Positions 1-13,584 of a DNA stretch of 64,000 nt are shown piece after piece. The position numbers were made by a program, and so were the translations under genes. The notes below the pieces were generated by a model, which made no database searches, was not told the DNA's origin, and saw only the letters and a list, made by a program, of their open reading frames with translations. Within the stretch, counting starts at the first letter, position 1. Each line of letters begins with the position of its first letter. Source of the DNA: Drechslerella dactyloides (Eukaryota > Ascomycota > Orbiliomycetes > Orbiliales > Orbiliaceae); the NCBI GenBank assembly GCA_020064725.1, contig JAGTWJ010000003.1:310001-374000 (forward strand), written 5' to 3'.

Positions 1-2330
1 AAAAAACCTTAACAGAATTAAATTAAAGTTAGAAAATCCTTTTAAAAACTAAATAAAATATATGGGCCAAAACCTATAAATCTTAATATAATTTAATATT
101 AAAAACCCAAGAAATCTAATATACCCCTCTACTACTAATATAATAAGATAAGATATATTAAAAAAAATTATCTTAAGAATAAAGAGAAAAAGAATTTTTA
201 AAAATGTCTCTAATAAAAATAAAAATTTAGAATAATAAAATAACTATTTACCCTAAAAAATTTTAAAATAATTATAAATAAAATTTGAAAATATATATAC
301 CCTAGAATTAGATTTATCTAGTACTAAGATATTACTTAAGAAATCAATATAATTATTAAATAGAATTTTGTCCTATTTAAGGATGCAGAACCAAAAGAAG
401 ATAAGCTTAACTGGTTATAAAGTAACCTAATATTGGGATTCTACCTAATATATAGAAGAAGTTTAGATAAATATTTATAAGAAAAATACCAAAATAATAA
501 GGAAATCTTTATAAGAATAATCTAGATATTATTTATTTTAATCACATCTCCAAGATAATTTAATTAGTTACAATAGGAATTAATTTTTAAAAAATTTGAA
601 ATTTATTATAGAGAATACTACATAAAATAAAGATGGAAATCAGAAACTATTAATAAAAATACTAAAAAAACCATTTTATAGATAGTTTTCTTTTAATAAT
701 ATGTTCAACTATATAAATAAAGAAGTTGTATAATCTATAAATTTACTATCTTAATTAAAGAAAAAATAATATATAGAATATTAGAAATTAATATCTGTCA
801 AAATTGTAGACAAGCTAAGGAAATAGATGTTATTAGATAATAAGATACTATAAAAAAATGATAAAATCATTTCAAACCATACCAAAAATCTATCTACTAT
901 TATATAACTACTATATATAGATAGTATTTTACTGACCAATAGAAAGCCTATTAACTATAAGCTAAAAATAATAAAAATCTACCTTGATATAATCCTAATT
1001 ATAGATAACACTTTTTTAATAGTATAGGATATCTTCTATATATAGAATAAAAATATTATTTTTATTAATAGGAGAATGCTGATATCTAATTATATAGATA
1101 TTTTGATTTATATAATGAATATTATAATAAATAGGTCTATTAATACCATTATTTCTTATACTTTGACTATATCTAAGCATAATTATTTAGAGAAACTTTT
1201 AATATATTTGAATATATCTACTGTATTAGATATTTCCTTATATAAAAAAATTATTATATATATATCTATAGTAATACTAAGATCTAAGAATGGGAAGAAA
1301 TCCTCCAAACCAAATAAGTTAGAAAAGAAATCCTAGAAAGAATCATTAGATTAATATATTAATATAAGAAAAACTGAATGATTTATGGAGAATCTAGTAA
1401 CTCTGATACTAATTCTGATAAAGCAGAATATATAATAAATAATGAATTAGATAATATGGCCTATATACTATACACAATTTATATTAAAACCTTCTACACA
1501 TATAAAGACTGAGAAAAATATTTAAAGAAGTATTTTTATTAAAAATATAAGAATAGACTACTAGAAATAAAAACTAGTTATTTTTATAAAAATTATATAT
1601 ATTACTTTACTAATTATAGAAATAGACAATAATATAACTATAAATACCTTATAAGGAAAGGATATATCTACTATCCAAAATGTCCTTATAGCTTTAATAA
1701 ACTGAAGATGGTCCAAAAATATATTTATTAATATAATAAAGAAAAAAAAGAATATTACTGGTACTGGAAGTACTTCAAAAACAACTTTACAAATTAGAAA
1801 AATTAAAACAATCATATTAAATAATATCTTATAAAGATATAATAGGAAGTAATTGATAGTTTAAATTATAAATTAAAAAACTAAATATATTTTAAAATTA
1901 ATAAAAATATACTAAAATAAGAAACCTAAGTTTCTATAGAAAACTTACCTTTACCTTATTTATATTTAGAAAATCTACAGAAATCTTAATTGATAATGGA
2001 ATTAAAGAAAATTATATCTTTACTATAATAGTATAGAAATATTAATTTAAAACATAATAAAAATCTAATATTTACTAAATAATTATCTTTTTATACTAGA
2101 TTTTAAGATAAATTATTTAAGAGACTACTTTTAAACTATTTATTAATAAATATTTAGAAAAATATATTATTAATATTTTAAATCTTTTAAAAAATATTTT
2201 ACTAGTTTTGGGATTCTTATAGCTAGTAAAATATAACCTTAGTATTAATTAGAGAAAAGGAGAAATTACTTTTAATAATTGTAATTATTAAAAAGTTACT
2301 AAAAAACTATTAAATAATAGAAATACTTAT

Positions 2331-5280
2331 AAGGAAACATATTTATAACTTATTATTTACTTATTTGATAAAGAAATCTAAAATAAATATAAATATAAAC
2401 TAAATACTTTATAAAAAGTATGGATTTAGGTTAAAAACCTATATATAATCTTAAAAATAGTAAATATTTTTAAATAAATATTTAAAAAAGTAAGAAATAT
2501 CTTTTAATTTATATTGGAAAAATAAATCCTATTTAAAATTAATTTATTTAAATACTTAATACTTTTGTAAAAAGGAATGTAGCCTAGATTTATATTAATA
2601 TATAGATGTACTAATTAAAAGGTGGCAATATTCTAAGAATATATTGAAGAAAATTTTAAAATTGGATATATATAATTTTTTAATTTATTAATAAGATACT
2701 TTATTTTATTTATAAAGAAAAAAGATTCTAAGAAACTATAAATTTGTATTGATTATTAAATTTTTAATATAATAATTATTAAGAATAGAGGATTTTTATT
2801 TTTTATTAATAAATCTTTTGATAAGATATTAGGTATTATTATTTATACAAAACTTAACTTTACTAATATATATTATAATATCAGAATTAATCTTAAAAAA
2901 AAATGGAAAACTGCTTTTAAAATCAAATATAAACTATTTAAATATTTAATTATATTTTTTAAATTAATTAATATGTTTATAATTTTTTAAATATTTATAA
3001 ATTATATTTTATAAAAATATATTAACAATATTTGTATGATATATTTAAATAATATTTTTATTTATAATAAAAACCCTTTAGAATACTAAAAACATATTAA
3101 TTAGATTCTTGAAACTCTAAATTAATATAAGTTTAAAATTAAATTAAAGAAATCTGAATTTAAAATAATTAAAATCAAATTTCTAGAAACTATTATCACT
3201 TTTTATGATATAAAAATAAACCTAAAGAAGATACAAGTTATATAAAACTGGCTAACACCAAAAACACTTAAGAAAATATAAGTCTTTTTAGGACTATATA
3301 ACTACTACTAATAATTTATTTAAAAATACAACTATCTAGTAATTGCTTTTTTAGAATTAACAAAAAAGAACATCTATTTTGAAATAATAAAGGAAAAAAT
3401 TAAGGTATTTTAAACACTAAAAGATGTATTTATTTCAATACCTATCTTTAAATTTTATAATTTAAAATTATTAGTATAAATAGAAGCTGATGTTTTTATA
3501 GTAGCTTTAGAAGCTTACTTACTGCAGAAATAATTTAATCAGAAATAACACCTAATTATCTATTTATTATATAAATTTGATATTATAGAAACAAAATACC
3601 CCATACATAATAAAAAACTCATAGCTATCTTATAAACTTATAAGAAATAGAGAATTTACTTATAAATTAAAAAACTATTTAAAGTGCTTTTAGATTACGA
3701 GAACTTTATTTATTTTTTAATAATAAAAGAATTTAGCAAATACTAAGTTCAATAATAAAAAATATTTAATAAATATAATATAAAAATTACTTATTTCAAA
3801 AGAAAAGAAAATATTAGAACTAATACTATTAGTTAACAACCAAACCTAATAAAAAATATCTTTATAAATAAAGAAACAATCCTAGAACAATAAAAAAATA
3901 TTATTACTATTAATAAAAAACTCAACATTATTATCTATAAAATAAAACCAAAAATAGCTATCTAACTTAAAGAAAATTATTAAAAAAATATAACAATAAA
4001 AAGAATATTATAGAACCCTAAAGAAATTATCATCTTTTTTTCTATAGAAAATGGGTATATTTTTTTTAAAAACTTTTTTTATATTTTAGATAAGAAAATA
4101 TAATTTAAAATCCTATAACTATATTATGATACACCTATATATAGATATCTTGGAATTGAAAGAATATAAGAATTTATCATATAATAATATTTTTGGCTTA
4201 AAATAAGACAATAGATTAAAAAATATGTTAAAACCTATAACCTATACTTAAGAAATAAATTAGTAAAATATGTATTTTATAAATATCTATAATTAAATAA
4301 GATACCAACTAAACCTTTTTAAATTATAATCTACAATTTTGTATAAGGGTTATTATATTTAAGAGATCTCTTAATAAATTAAATATATAATAAAATTTTG
4401 ATTATTATCTACAGACTTACTAAAACTATTATCCTAGAACTATAGAATAATTCTTAAGAAGTAGAACAACTCTCAATAATTTATAATAAACAAATATTTA
4501 ATTAATATAGATTATAAAAGAAATATATCTATAATAGAAACCCTTTTTTTAGCAGTAAATACTAGAAATACATTATAAATTTATCAGGCATTAAACTTAA
4601 TATAGCAACTAAGGGAAGAGTTTAAACTAATAGAGTATTGGAATAAATAATTCAAATAATTAAAATCTATCTTAAATTATTTTTTAATTATATACAAAAT
4701 AACTAAATAAAATTATTATCTATGGTAAAACTTATATATAACTTATCAAAATATTTAGTAATAAATTATATATTCTATAAGGTATTATAAGATTGAAACC
4801 TGTAAACCATACAACTAACCTTATTTATAAAAGAAGAAATACCTAGTACTAAAGAATACTTTAAATTTATAAATAAACTATATAAATATTTAAAGGATGA
4901 TTTAGACTTTACAGCCAAAACCATATCCCAATATTATAATAAAAAAAGGACAAAAATATCTTTTTTAAAGAAAAAAAATAAAATATATCTGTTTATAAAA
5001 AATATTAAAATAAAAAAATTTAACCAGAAACTTGATTTTTAAAAACTTGGACTATATATTATAATCAGAAAATTGAATAAATATCTCTTTGAATTTTATA
5101 TTCCCAGAAATTTAAGAATCTATAAAATATTCTATATTGCTCTACTTAAGCTTATATCAGATGGATTTAGAAAAAAAGTAGATAATCTAGAAATTAAGGA
5201 AGATGATTATAATAAATATAAAGTTAAAAAAATCCTAGACTATAGAAAAAAATTTAGAAATATTAATTAATAAATTCCTA
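2331..5280 (+). pseudogene. pol remnant of element A (RT, RNase H, integrase, chromodomain)
   Basis: Plus-strand frame with RIP-type stops. Reverse transcriptase: LCxDY-like block near 2730 (read as QICIDYQIFN) and the catalytic motif at 3042-3053, where the family YLDD now reads YLNN (both Asp codons GAT to AAT), followed by IFIYNKNPLEY. Next come the FLGLYNYY block near 3280 and an RNase H part with an ETDA-like IEADV near 3480. The integrase zinc-finger region includes LGIERIQEF near 4150 (family HLGIERT-type). The tail reads FYIPRNLRIYKIFYIALLK near 5090 (family PRNLRIHPVFHVSLLK), followed by a KYKVKKILDYRKK-like chromodomain start (family EYEVEEIL). This order and tail identify a chromovirus. 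It is inactive: catalytic residues are lost and stops are frequent. Confidence 0.85.
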
Positions 5281-5919
5281 ATTAAATAGAAGGACTATTT
5301 ATTAGAAAAAGATTTATAATAACTAGAAAATAATATCTTATTAAAGTTTATTAGACAATATCTTGATAAATCTAATACTTATTAAATAAAGTAAGACTTA
5401 CTACTATAATAACCCTAAGAAAGATCTAGAAAAAGATATTAAAATATAAAAAATTAATTATAATGATCATACTAAAAGAAATTATTTTATCTTAGAATTA
5501 TATTTTTTAATATTAAAACTATTATTAAATATAAAAAACTTATATATATATAAAATTTACTTTTCTCTAAGGTATAAACCAACTTATTTATAATCTTATA
5601 TATATTACTATAATAATAAATAACCTTGTTTAAAGTATCAACATTTATCCTAGCCTTAAAACAAAAATATAATATAGCCAACTTAAGAGTTAATGCTTAT
5701 TAATAATTTAAATAGATAAAACATACTGTTGCTATAGTAAAAGGAGATAAAAAAATAAGAATAACAAAAGAATAGAATACTTTTGATAATCTATTTTTAT
5801 CTTACTCCTTTTTATATAACAGAATTTTATGAAAATAATTCCCAGAAATATATACACAACATAGTATAAACCAGTATTAATTATATTTAGCAATCTATAT
5901 ATATCAAAAGGATACTATA

Positions 5920-6489
5920 TTAAGTATTAAGATTTGCACCATTATTATTTAGAAAAGCTTCAAAATCAAAAAATTCCAGATCTTTAATTGTAGAAAGAGA
6001 TATTTTAATCTTATATTCAAAAGCCTCCTGTTCCTCTATAGACTTCTTTTCTTGATATATTATATTACCCAATTTATTATTTAGAAAGGATATCTTCTTT
6101 TTAATATAAAAAATCTAAGAAGACATTTTAGTAGCCTTAGATATTACTTTTAGTAATTCAATTTGTTCCACCTTTAGAGTTTTTAATTCCTTTTTCTTCC
6201 TTTAGATTTGATGAAGAATCCAATCAACTATAAATTATATTAGCATTAATTAATAATAAAATCCTAAATAAGAAAAATAGAATCTATACTCAGAAATTAT
6301 AATATAATTAATACTAAGATATATATAATTGGTATATTTCTGATTCTATATAAGAAAAATAAAACAATCAGAATTATGTTTATTGTAAAACTTATATACA
6401 GTAGCAAGATGGTTACCACACTCTTCAATTAAACAGGCTTACTTATAATAATATTTAGAAGAAGATTTCTTATGATAATTAGCAGACAT
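5920..6489 (-). pseudogene. antisense reading frame between pol and the 3' LTR of element A
   Basis: Read on the minus strand from an ATG at 6489 to TAA at 5920, one frame of 189 codons is interrupted only by TAA/TAG triplets that would be CAA/CAG before C-to-T mutation. The start reads MSANYHKKSSSKYYYK. The middle has Cys residues (CLIEECGNHLATVYKFY), the second half is Lys/Glu-rich and looks like a coiled coil, and the end reads DLEFFDFEAFLNNNGANLNT. The element B copy (11188-11765) ends in a clearly related sequence. A further antisense open stretch of 64 codons lies at 5487-5681. Function is unknown. Its place, antisense between pol and the 3' LTR, recalls additional antisense ORFs reported in some plant LTR elements, but I claim no homology. 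Confidence 0.55.
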
Positions 6490-6682
6490 ATTAACAGAAA
6501 GATTATATTAAGAAGAATTAATTATAAAAAGAAAAAAAAATATAATAAAAGAACTGTTTAACCAAAGGTTATACTATTTGAATTATATAAGTATATTATA
6601 AAACTTATACTACTTTATTCTACATTATTTATACCTATACTTGAATTAATATATCACTAATTCTTGTAAGGAAAAAAAATAG

Positions 6683-7346
6683 TATTATAAGATAACAACA
6701 TAACACCTAAACATCCTATACAGACCCAATTCCCATACAAACACTCAATCCACACAATACAATACACTATATAAAATAAATTCCTATATAAGATATAAGT
6801 CTATAAAGACTTATTTTATATAGACTACCAACCTACCTAATATACCTTATTATATAAAAGACAAGACTATATAAATAATAAAACTATATGAGATTCTAGA
6901 CTATATAAATAGATATTACTATAAAAGAAGATTACTATTATTATCTTTATCTTAGAATAGTAGTTATTATAATAAATTAAAATTATATAATAGGCTATAG
7001 ATTATAAATTATGGATCAATTCTTAGCAGAACTATAAGCCATAAACCACTTAAATAACATATTAATATATTTTTATTATTTTATATATCAAAATATTATA
7101 TATATAATTAATATGCTTTATCTTGGGACTAATAACTTTTCTCTTAAGAACCATTAGTTAATACCTAAACCTTAATACCTTAATAACTAGTTTATTTATT
7201 ATTGTTATTATATACTCTATTTTAATAGTTACTATTATATTTGATATATACTTATCCTTATCATTAAAAACCCATATAGTAGTGACTAAGAGTCAGGGAC
7301 TTCAGAGTGAAGTGCGTTCGACCCGGTCCTGGGCCGAAGTGTAACA
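6683..7346 (+). repeat. 3' LTR of element A
   Basis: About 664 bp. The left end TATTATAAGATAA is the mutated form of the palindromic family end TGTTATGGGATAACA, which is seen unmutated (reverse strand) at 24365-24379. The right end is the intact GC-rich block ending GGGCCGAAGTGTAACA. A purine-rich run (AAGGAAAAAAAATAG) directly precedes it, as a polypurine tract should. The last ~57 bp are nearly free of RIP, the rest is heavily mutated. Confidence 0.85.
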
Positions 7347-7949
7347 CCTGTAAGAAAACATATCTATGATTTACTACCCACCTATCCAACAAAGAAATTT
7401 AAAACAAACATAAATATAAACCAAATACCCTACAAAAAACATAAATTTAGGTCAGAAACTTATATATAGTCTCAAAAATAGTAAATATCTTTAAATAAAT
7501 ATCTAAAAAAACAAGAAATATCTTCTAACCCATATTAAAAAAACAAACCCTACTTAAAATTAACTTATTTAAATATTTAATATCTTTGCAAAAAAGAACA
7601 CAACCCAAATTTATACCAATATACAGATACACTAACTAAGAAACAATAATATTCTATAAATACATCAAAGAAAATTTTAAAACTAAATATATATAATCTT
7701 TTAATTCACCAACAAAACACCCTATCCTATTTATAAAAAAAAAAACTCTAAAAAATTATAAATTTGTATCAACTACTAAATTCTTAATATAATAACCATT
7801 AAAAACAGAAAACCTTTATTTCTTATCAACAAATCCTTTAACAAAATATCAGATACTACTATCTATATAAAACTTAACCTTACCAATATATATTACAACA
7901 TCAAAATTAACCCTAAAAAAGAATGAAAAACTATTTTCAAAACCAGATA

Positions 7950-8198
7950 ACGTATTCCACAAGCGAGCGGACCACACAAGCGAGCGGACCACCCCATATA
8001 AACCAACACCCTACCAAAACACTTTTTATTGATAACTTAATCAATAATTAATTTAAAATTAGAATAAAATTAATCTTGTTTATATAAACTATTACAAATC
8101 TAAAAATATTTTTTTAAATTTTTTTTATATTAAATTAAAGAAATATACAAGGGGGGTGGTCCGGTCGCTTGTCTGGTCCAGTCGCTTATTGTTGACGT
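7950..8198. mobile_element. 249-bp MITE with pogo/Fot1-type terminal inverted repeats
   Basis: Left end ACGTATTCCACAAGCGAGCG and right end (reverse) ACGTCAACAATAAGCGACTG form imperfect inverted repeats of about 46 bp, flanked by TA on both sides (7948-7949 and 8199-8200). Each end carries two tandem copies of an AAGCGA..GGACCA box, as do the ends of element E. The ~150-bp core is AT-rich and codes for nothing. It sits inside the pol sequence of element B. It is best read as a non-autonomous relative of pogo-type Tc1/mariner transposons. Confidence 0.85.
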
Positions 8199-11187
8199 TA
8201 TAAATTATTCAAATACTTAATTATACCCTTTAAATTAACTAACATGTCTATAACCTTTTAAACATTTATGAATTATATTTTATAGAAATATATCAACAAC
8301 ACATACATAATATACCTAAATAATATCCTCATCTACAACAAAAATCCCTCAAAACACCAAAAATATATTAACCAAATCCTCAAAACCTTAAATTAATACA
8401 AACTTAAAATTAAACTAAAAAAATCTAAATTCAAAGTAACTAAAATTAAATTTCTAAAAACTATTATTATTTCTTATAATATAAAAATAAACCCAAAAAA
8501 GATATAAACTATATAAAATTAACCAACACCAAAAATACTTAAGAAAGTATAAGCCTTTTTAAGATTATATAATTATTATCAATAATTTATTCAAGAATAT
8601 AGTTACCTAGTAATCACTTTTTTAAAATTAATAAAAAAAGACATTCACTTTAAAATAACAAAAAAAAAAATCAAAGTTTTCCAAACACTAAAGAAAATAT
8701 TTATCTTGGTATTTATTTTTAAATTTTATAACCCAAAACTATTAGTATAAATAGAAGCCAACACTTCTATAATAGTCTTAAAAACTTACCTACTATAAAA
8801 ACAACCCAATCAAAAATAGTACCTAGTTATTTATTTATTATATAAGTTTAATATTACAGAAATAAAATACCCTATATATAACAAAAAACTCATAACTATC
8901 CTACATATTTATAAAAAATAAAAAGTTTATTTATAAACCACAGAACTATTTAAAATATTCTCAGATTATAAAAACTTTATTTATTTTCTAACAACAAAAA
9001 AGCTTAGTAGATACTAAGTTTAATAATAGAAAATATTTAACAAATATAATATAAAGATCATCTATTTCAAAGAAAAAGAAAATATTAAAATAAATATTAT
9101 TAACTAATAACTAAACTTAATAAAAAATATTTCTATAAATAAAAAAACAATCTTAAAACAACAAAAAAATATTATTATTATTAATAAAAAACTTAATATT
9201 ATTATTTATAAAATAAAACTAAAAATAACTACTAAATTAAAAAAAAATTACCAAAAAAATACAACAACAAAAAAAATATTATAAAATTTTAAAGAAATTA
9301 CTATCCCTTTTTTTATAAAAAATAGATATATTCTTTTCAAAAATCTTTTCTACATCCCAAATAAAAAATATAACTTAAAATTTTATAACTATATTATAAC
9401 ACACCTATATATAGACACCTAGGAATTGAAAGAACATAAAAACTTATTATATAATAATATTTTTAATTTAAAATAAGATAACAAATCAAAAACTATATTA
9501 AAACCTATAACTTATACTTAAGAAACAAACCAGCAAAATATATACCATATAAATATTTATAACCAAACAAAATATCAATTAAATTATTTTAAATTATAAT
9601 TTATGATTTTATACAAAGACTACTATATTTAAGAGATTTTTTAATAAACCAGATATATAATAAAATCTTAATTATTATTTATAAACTTACCAAAATTATT
9701 ATTTTAGAACTATAAAATAATTTTTAAAAAATAAAATAATTCTTAATAATCTATAATAAACAAATATTCAACCAATATAAATTATAAGAAAAATATATCT
9801 ATAATAAAAACCTTTTCTTTAATAGTAAATATTAGAAATATATTATGAACTTATCAGACACCAAACTCAATATAATAACTAAAAAAAAAACTTAAACTAA
9901 TAGAATATCAGAACAAATAATTTAAATAGTTAAGATCTATTTTAAATTATTCCTTAATTATATATAAAACAATTAGATAAAATTGTTATCTATAGCAGAA
10001 TTTATATATAATTCATCAAAATACTTAGTAACAAATTATACACCCTACAAAGCATTATAAGGCTAAAACCCATGAATTATATAACTAGTTTTATTTATAA
10101 AAAAAGAAATACCTAATACTAAAGAATATTTTGAATTTATAAACAAATTATATAAATATTTAAAAAATAATCTGGATTTTATAACCAAAACTATATTCTA
10201 TTATTATAACAAAAAAAGAACAAAGACACTTTTTCTAAAAAAAAAAAATAAAATATATTTATTTATAAAAAATATTAAAATCAAAAGACCCAACCAGAAA
10301 CTTGATTTTTAAAAACTTAGATTATACACTATAACTAAAAAACTAAATAAATATCTTTTTAAATTTTATATTTTTAAAAACTTAAAAATCTATAAAATAT
10401 TCCATATTACTCTACTTAAGCCTATACTAGACAAATTTAAAAAAAAATAAATAATCTGGAGATTAAGGAAAATAATTATAATAAATATGAAGTTGAAAAA
10501 ATCCTAGACTATAAAAAAAACCTAAAAATATTAATTAATAAATTTTTAATTAAATAGAAAAATTATTTATTGGAAAAAGACTTATAATAACTAAAAGATA
10601 ATATCTTACTGGAGCTTATTAGATAATATTTTAATAAATCTAATGCTTATTAAGCAGGGTAAAACCCACCACCATAATAATCTTAAGAAAGATCTAGAAA
10701 GAATGTTAGAATATAAAAGATTAATTATAATAGTATAATTATAACCAAATAAACCTACCTTATCTTAGAATCACATCTTTTAATATTAAAATTATTATTA
10801 AATATAAAAAACTTATATATATATAAAACTCACCCCTCTCTAAGGCATAAACTAACTTATTCATAACCTCACAAACACCACCTTAATAACAAGAAACCTT
10901 ATTCAAGGTATCAGCATTTACCCAAGCCTCAAAACAAAGACACAGTGTAGCCAGCTTAAGAGCCAGCACCCTCTAACAATTAGAACAAACAAAACACACT
11001 GTCACCATTATCAAAATATAGAGAATAATAAAAACAACAAAAAAAATAGATGATAATAAACCCATTCATTCTACCTCTTTTTGTATAACAAAATCCTACA
11101 GAACAATTTTTAAAATTATATACACCACACAGTATAAACTAATACCAACTATATTTAACAACATATATATATTAAAAAGATACTATA

Positions 11188-11765
11188 TTAAGTATTAAGA
11201 TTTACAATATTATTATTTAAAAAAACCTTAAAATTAAATAACTCCAAATCTTTAATCTTAAATAAAAAAATACTGATTTCTTTTTTAAAATTTTTCTATT
11301 CTTTAATTAAAACTTTTTCTTTTTTAAAAACAGTTTTTGTTTTTAAGAAAACAATATCTAACTCTTGATAAAAACAGGCTATTTTTGCCTAAACAGTTGT
11401 CAACTTCCTAACTAACAACAATAATTCCTAAAAAAATTAAAACTAATTTTACTTAGTTTTTTACAATTCTTTATACTTATAATTAATAACCCTAAAAGCA
11501 CACTCCACTAAAATAAATTAGATAAACCATCAACATAGGAATTAAACAAAAAGAATTATCCACTTAAATCAAGAAAAATACAATAACACTTTTAACACAC
11601 ACAAATAGAATATTTCTTATTAACATCCAAATTTACTCTACAAACATACAAACCAAACACATAAAACTTATATGCCACTACAGAAATTGCTAAATATTTC
11701 TCAATTATTTACACCTAATTAAAATAATAATCAATAAAAGATTTCTTGTAACAATCAATAGACAT
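11188..11765 (-). pseudogene. antisense reading frame of element B (counterpart of 5920-6489)
   Basis: Begins MSIDCYKKSFIDYY at 11765 and ends DLELFNFKVFLNNNIVNLNT then TAA at 11188-11190, matching the start and end of the antisense frame in element A in position, orientation and residues. The length is not a multiple of three, so at least one indel is present, and several in-frame stops interrupt it. The middle is too decayed to align by eye. Function is unknown. Confidence 0.5.
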
Positions 11766-11967
11766 ATTAATAGAAAAAATTATATTAAAAAGAATTAATT
11801 ATAAAAAGAAAGAAAAATATAATAAAAAAACTATTCAATAAAAAAATTATATTATTTAGATTATATAAATATACTATATATAAAAAACTTATACCATTTT
11901 ATTCTATATTATTTATACTTATACCTAAAATTAGTACATCACTAATTCTTATGGAAGAAAAGAATAA

Positions 11968-12653
11968 TATTATAAGATAATAGTACAATATTTAAATATT
12001 CTATACAAACCAAATTCCTATATAGATACCTAGTCTACATAGTATATAAAATAATAATATATCTATATACTATATAGAATAAATTTTTATATAAAATATA
12101 TAATTATATAAATTTATTTTATATAAATAGTTAATTTATATAGTATATCTTACCATATAAATAGCAGATTATATAGATAATATAATTATATAGAATCTTA
12201 GATTATATAAAAAAATATTATTATAAAAGAATATTATTATTATAATATTTCTCCTTAAACAAGAACTACCACAATAACTCATAATTATGTGAGTACTTAG
12301 TACTTAGGATGTTTAGTACTCAGTTAAGTATTGGGTAAAATAAGTATTAAGTTATTTAGGTAATATATTAATATATCTCTACTATTTTATATATTAAGAT
12401 ATTATATATATAATTAATATATTTTACTTTAGAATTAATAACTTCTCTCTTAAAAACCATTAATTAATATTTAAATTATAGTATTTTAATAATTAATCTA
12501 TTTATTATTATTATTATATATTCTATTTTAATAGTTATTATTATATTTAATATATATTTATCTTCTACTATTAAGAATCTATACAATAGCAATTGAGAGT
12601 TAGGGACTTCAGAGTAAAGTGTGTTCGACCCGGTTCTGGGCCGAAGTGTAACA
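11968..12653 (+). repeat. 3' LTR of element B
   Basis: About 686 bp. Starts TATTATAAGATAATA (mutated TGTTATGGGATAACA), is preceded by a purine-rich run (GGAAGAAAAGAATAA), and ends GGGCCGAAGTGTAACA. The terminal ~55 bp are GC-rich with only a few transitions against the A copy. It abuts the interior of LTR C. Confidence 0.85.
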
Positions 12654-13197
12654 GATTTATTCTATATAGATTATTAACCTATATAGTAGACTAGACTATA
12701 CAGAAGGTAGGGTTATATAGACAACAGGACTACATAAAACCCTGGATTATATAAAAAAATGTTACCATAAAGGAATCTTACCATCATAATATCTCTTCTT
12801 AAATAGAAGCTACTACAATAATTTATAATTATATGAGTACTTAGTATTTAGGATACTCAACACTTAACTAAACATTAAACAAAGTAAGCACTAAGCCACT
12901 TAAGCAACACATCAACACATCCTTATTATTTTATATATTAAGATATTATATATATAATCAGCATATTTTATCTTAGGACTGATGGTTTCTTTTTTAGAAA
13001 TCATTAGTTAATACCTAAACTATAGTATCTTAATAGCTAGTTTATTTATTATTGTTGTTATATATTTTATTATATAATTATTATTGTATTTGATATATAT
13101 TTATCTTCTTTTATTAAGAACCCCATATAATAGCAACTAAGAGTTAGGGACTTCAGAGTGAAGTGCGTTCGACCCGGTCCTGGGCCGAAGTGTAATA
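12654..13197 (+). repeat. LTR C: 3' portion of a third LTR, split by element B
   Basis: About 544 bp that match the LTRs of A and B from roughly base 126 of the LTR to its end (TGGGCCGAAGTGTAATA, one C-to-T in the last triplet). The first ~125 bp are missing on this side. The break coincides exactly with the end of element B, so B appears to have inserted into this LTR. Whether C is a solo LTR or part of a larger element cannot be told from the window. Confidence 0.8.
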
Positions 13198-13584
13198 TAT
13201 AGAAAATATATTAAATACAGCAATAGATATAATAGAATAATATATATTTCATAATAATAATCAATAAATTCTATTATTATATATAAACCATAGCTGTTTA
13301 AAATTAGCAGCCTTATTAAATATAATAATTTAAAACCTACTATTAGTGCTATATATATATTAAAACAGCACTATAATTATTCTAATACCAGATTATTATT
13401 AATAAATCTTTTATTACTAATAACCTATTATTAGCCCTCTCAATTAATATTATCCCAATATTATTTAAACAAATATACATATTTAAAAAAAATTATCATT
13501 AAGAGATAATATTTCTCAACTATATTTATATATTTTATTATAATTATTAAATCTTTTATACTATTATAAAAACAAAACTATTTA
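13198..13584. other. unassigned AT-rich spacer between LTR C and element D
   Basis: 387 bp, AT-rich and RIP-like, with no LTR or TIR sequence I could match. Element D on its right is flanked on the far side by the start of a pogo-like transposase (24380-24509), so this piece could be the other half of that element. Its translations did not show a convincing transposase motif. Confidence 0.4.

Larger units (their letters stand above)
1..7346 (+). mobile_element. Element A: Ty3/gypsy chromovirus-type LTR retrotransposon, RIP-degraded, 5' end outside window
   Basis: Very AT-rich DNA in which a plus-strand gag-pol order can still be read: an unrecognisable upstream (gag-like) part to about 2300, reverse transcriptase about 2680-3180, RNase H about 3420-3720, integrase about 4100-5040, an integrase tail and chromodomain-like stretch 5073-5270, a 1.4-kb post-pol region with an antisense frame, a polypurine run just before 6683, then the 3' LTR. 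Stops in pol are nearly all TAA/TAG where CAA/CAG would fit, as expected from RIP. The 5' LTR is not in the window. Its 3' end abuts the middle of the pol region of element B, so A most likely jumped into B. Confidence 0.9.
7347..12653 (+). mobile_element. Element B: second Ty3/gypsy copy, 5' part displaced by element A
   Basis: Starts directly after the A LTR at a point equal to about position 2312 of A and then runs parallel to A through RT, RNase H, integrase and the post-pol region to its own 3' LTR. The RT catalytic motif again reads YLNN (near 8310). The plus strand keeps many C but has lost most G, so mutation hit mainly one strand. A 249-bp MITE interrupts it at 7950-8198. Because its sequence begins in mid-pol exactly at the end of an LTR, the missing 5' half is expected left of element A, outside the window. 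Confidence 0.85.

Noticed and set aside
1076..1336. 86-codon plus frame in the AT block as an independent small gene
   Set aside because: Lies in the gag-side part of element A; low-complexity Ile/Lys/Tyr composition from AT bias.
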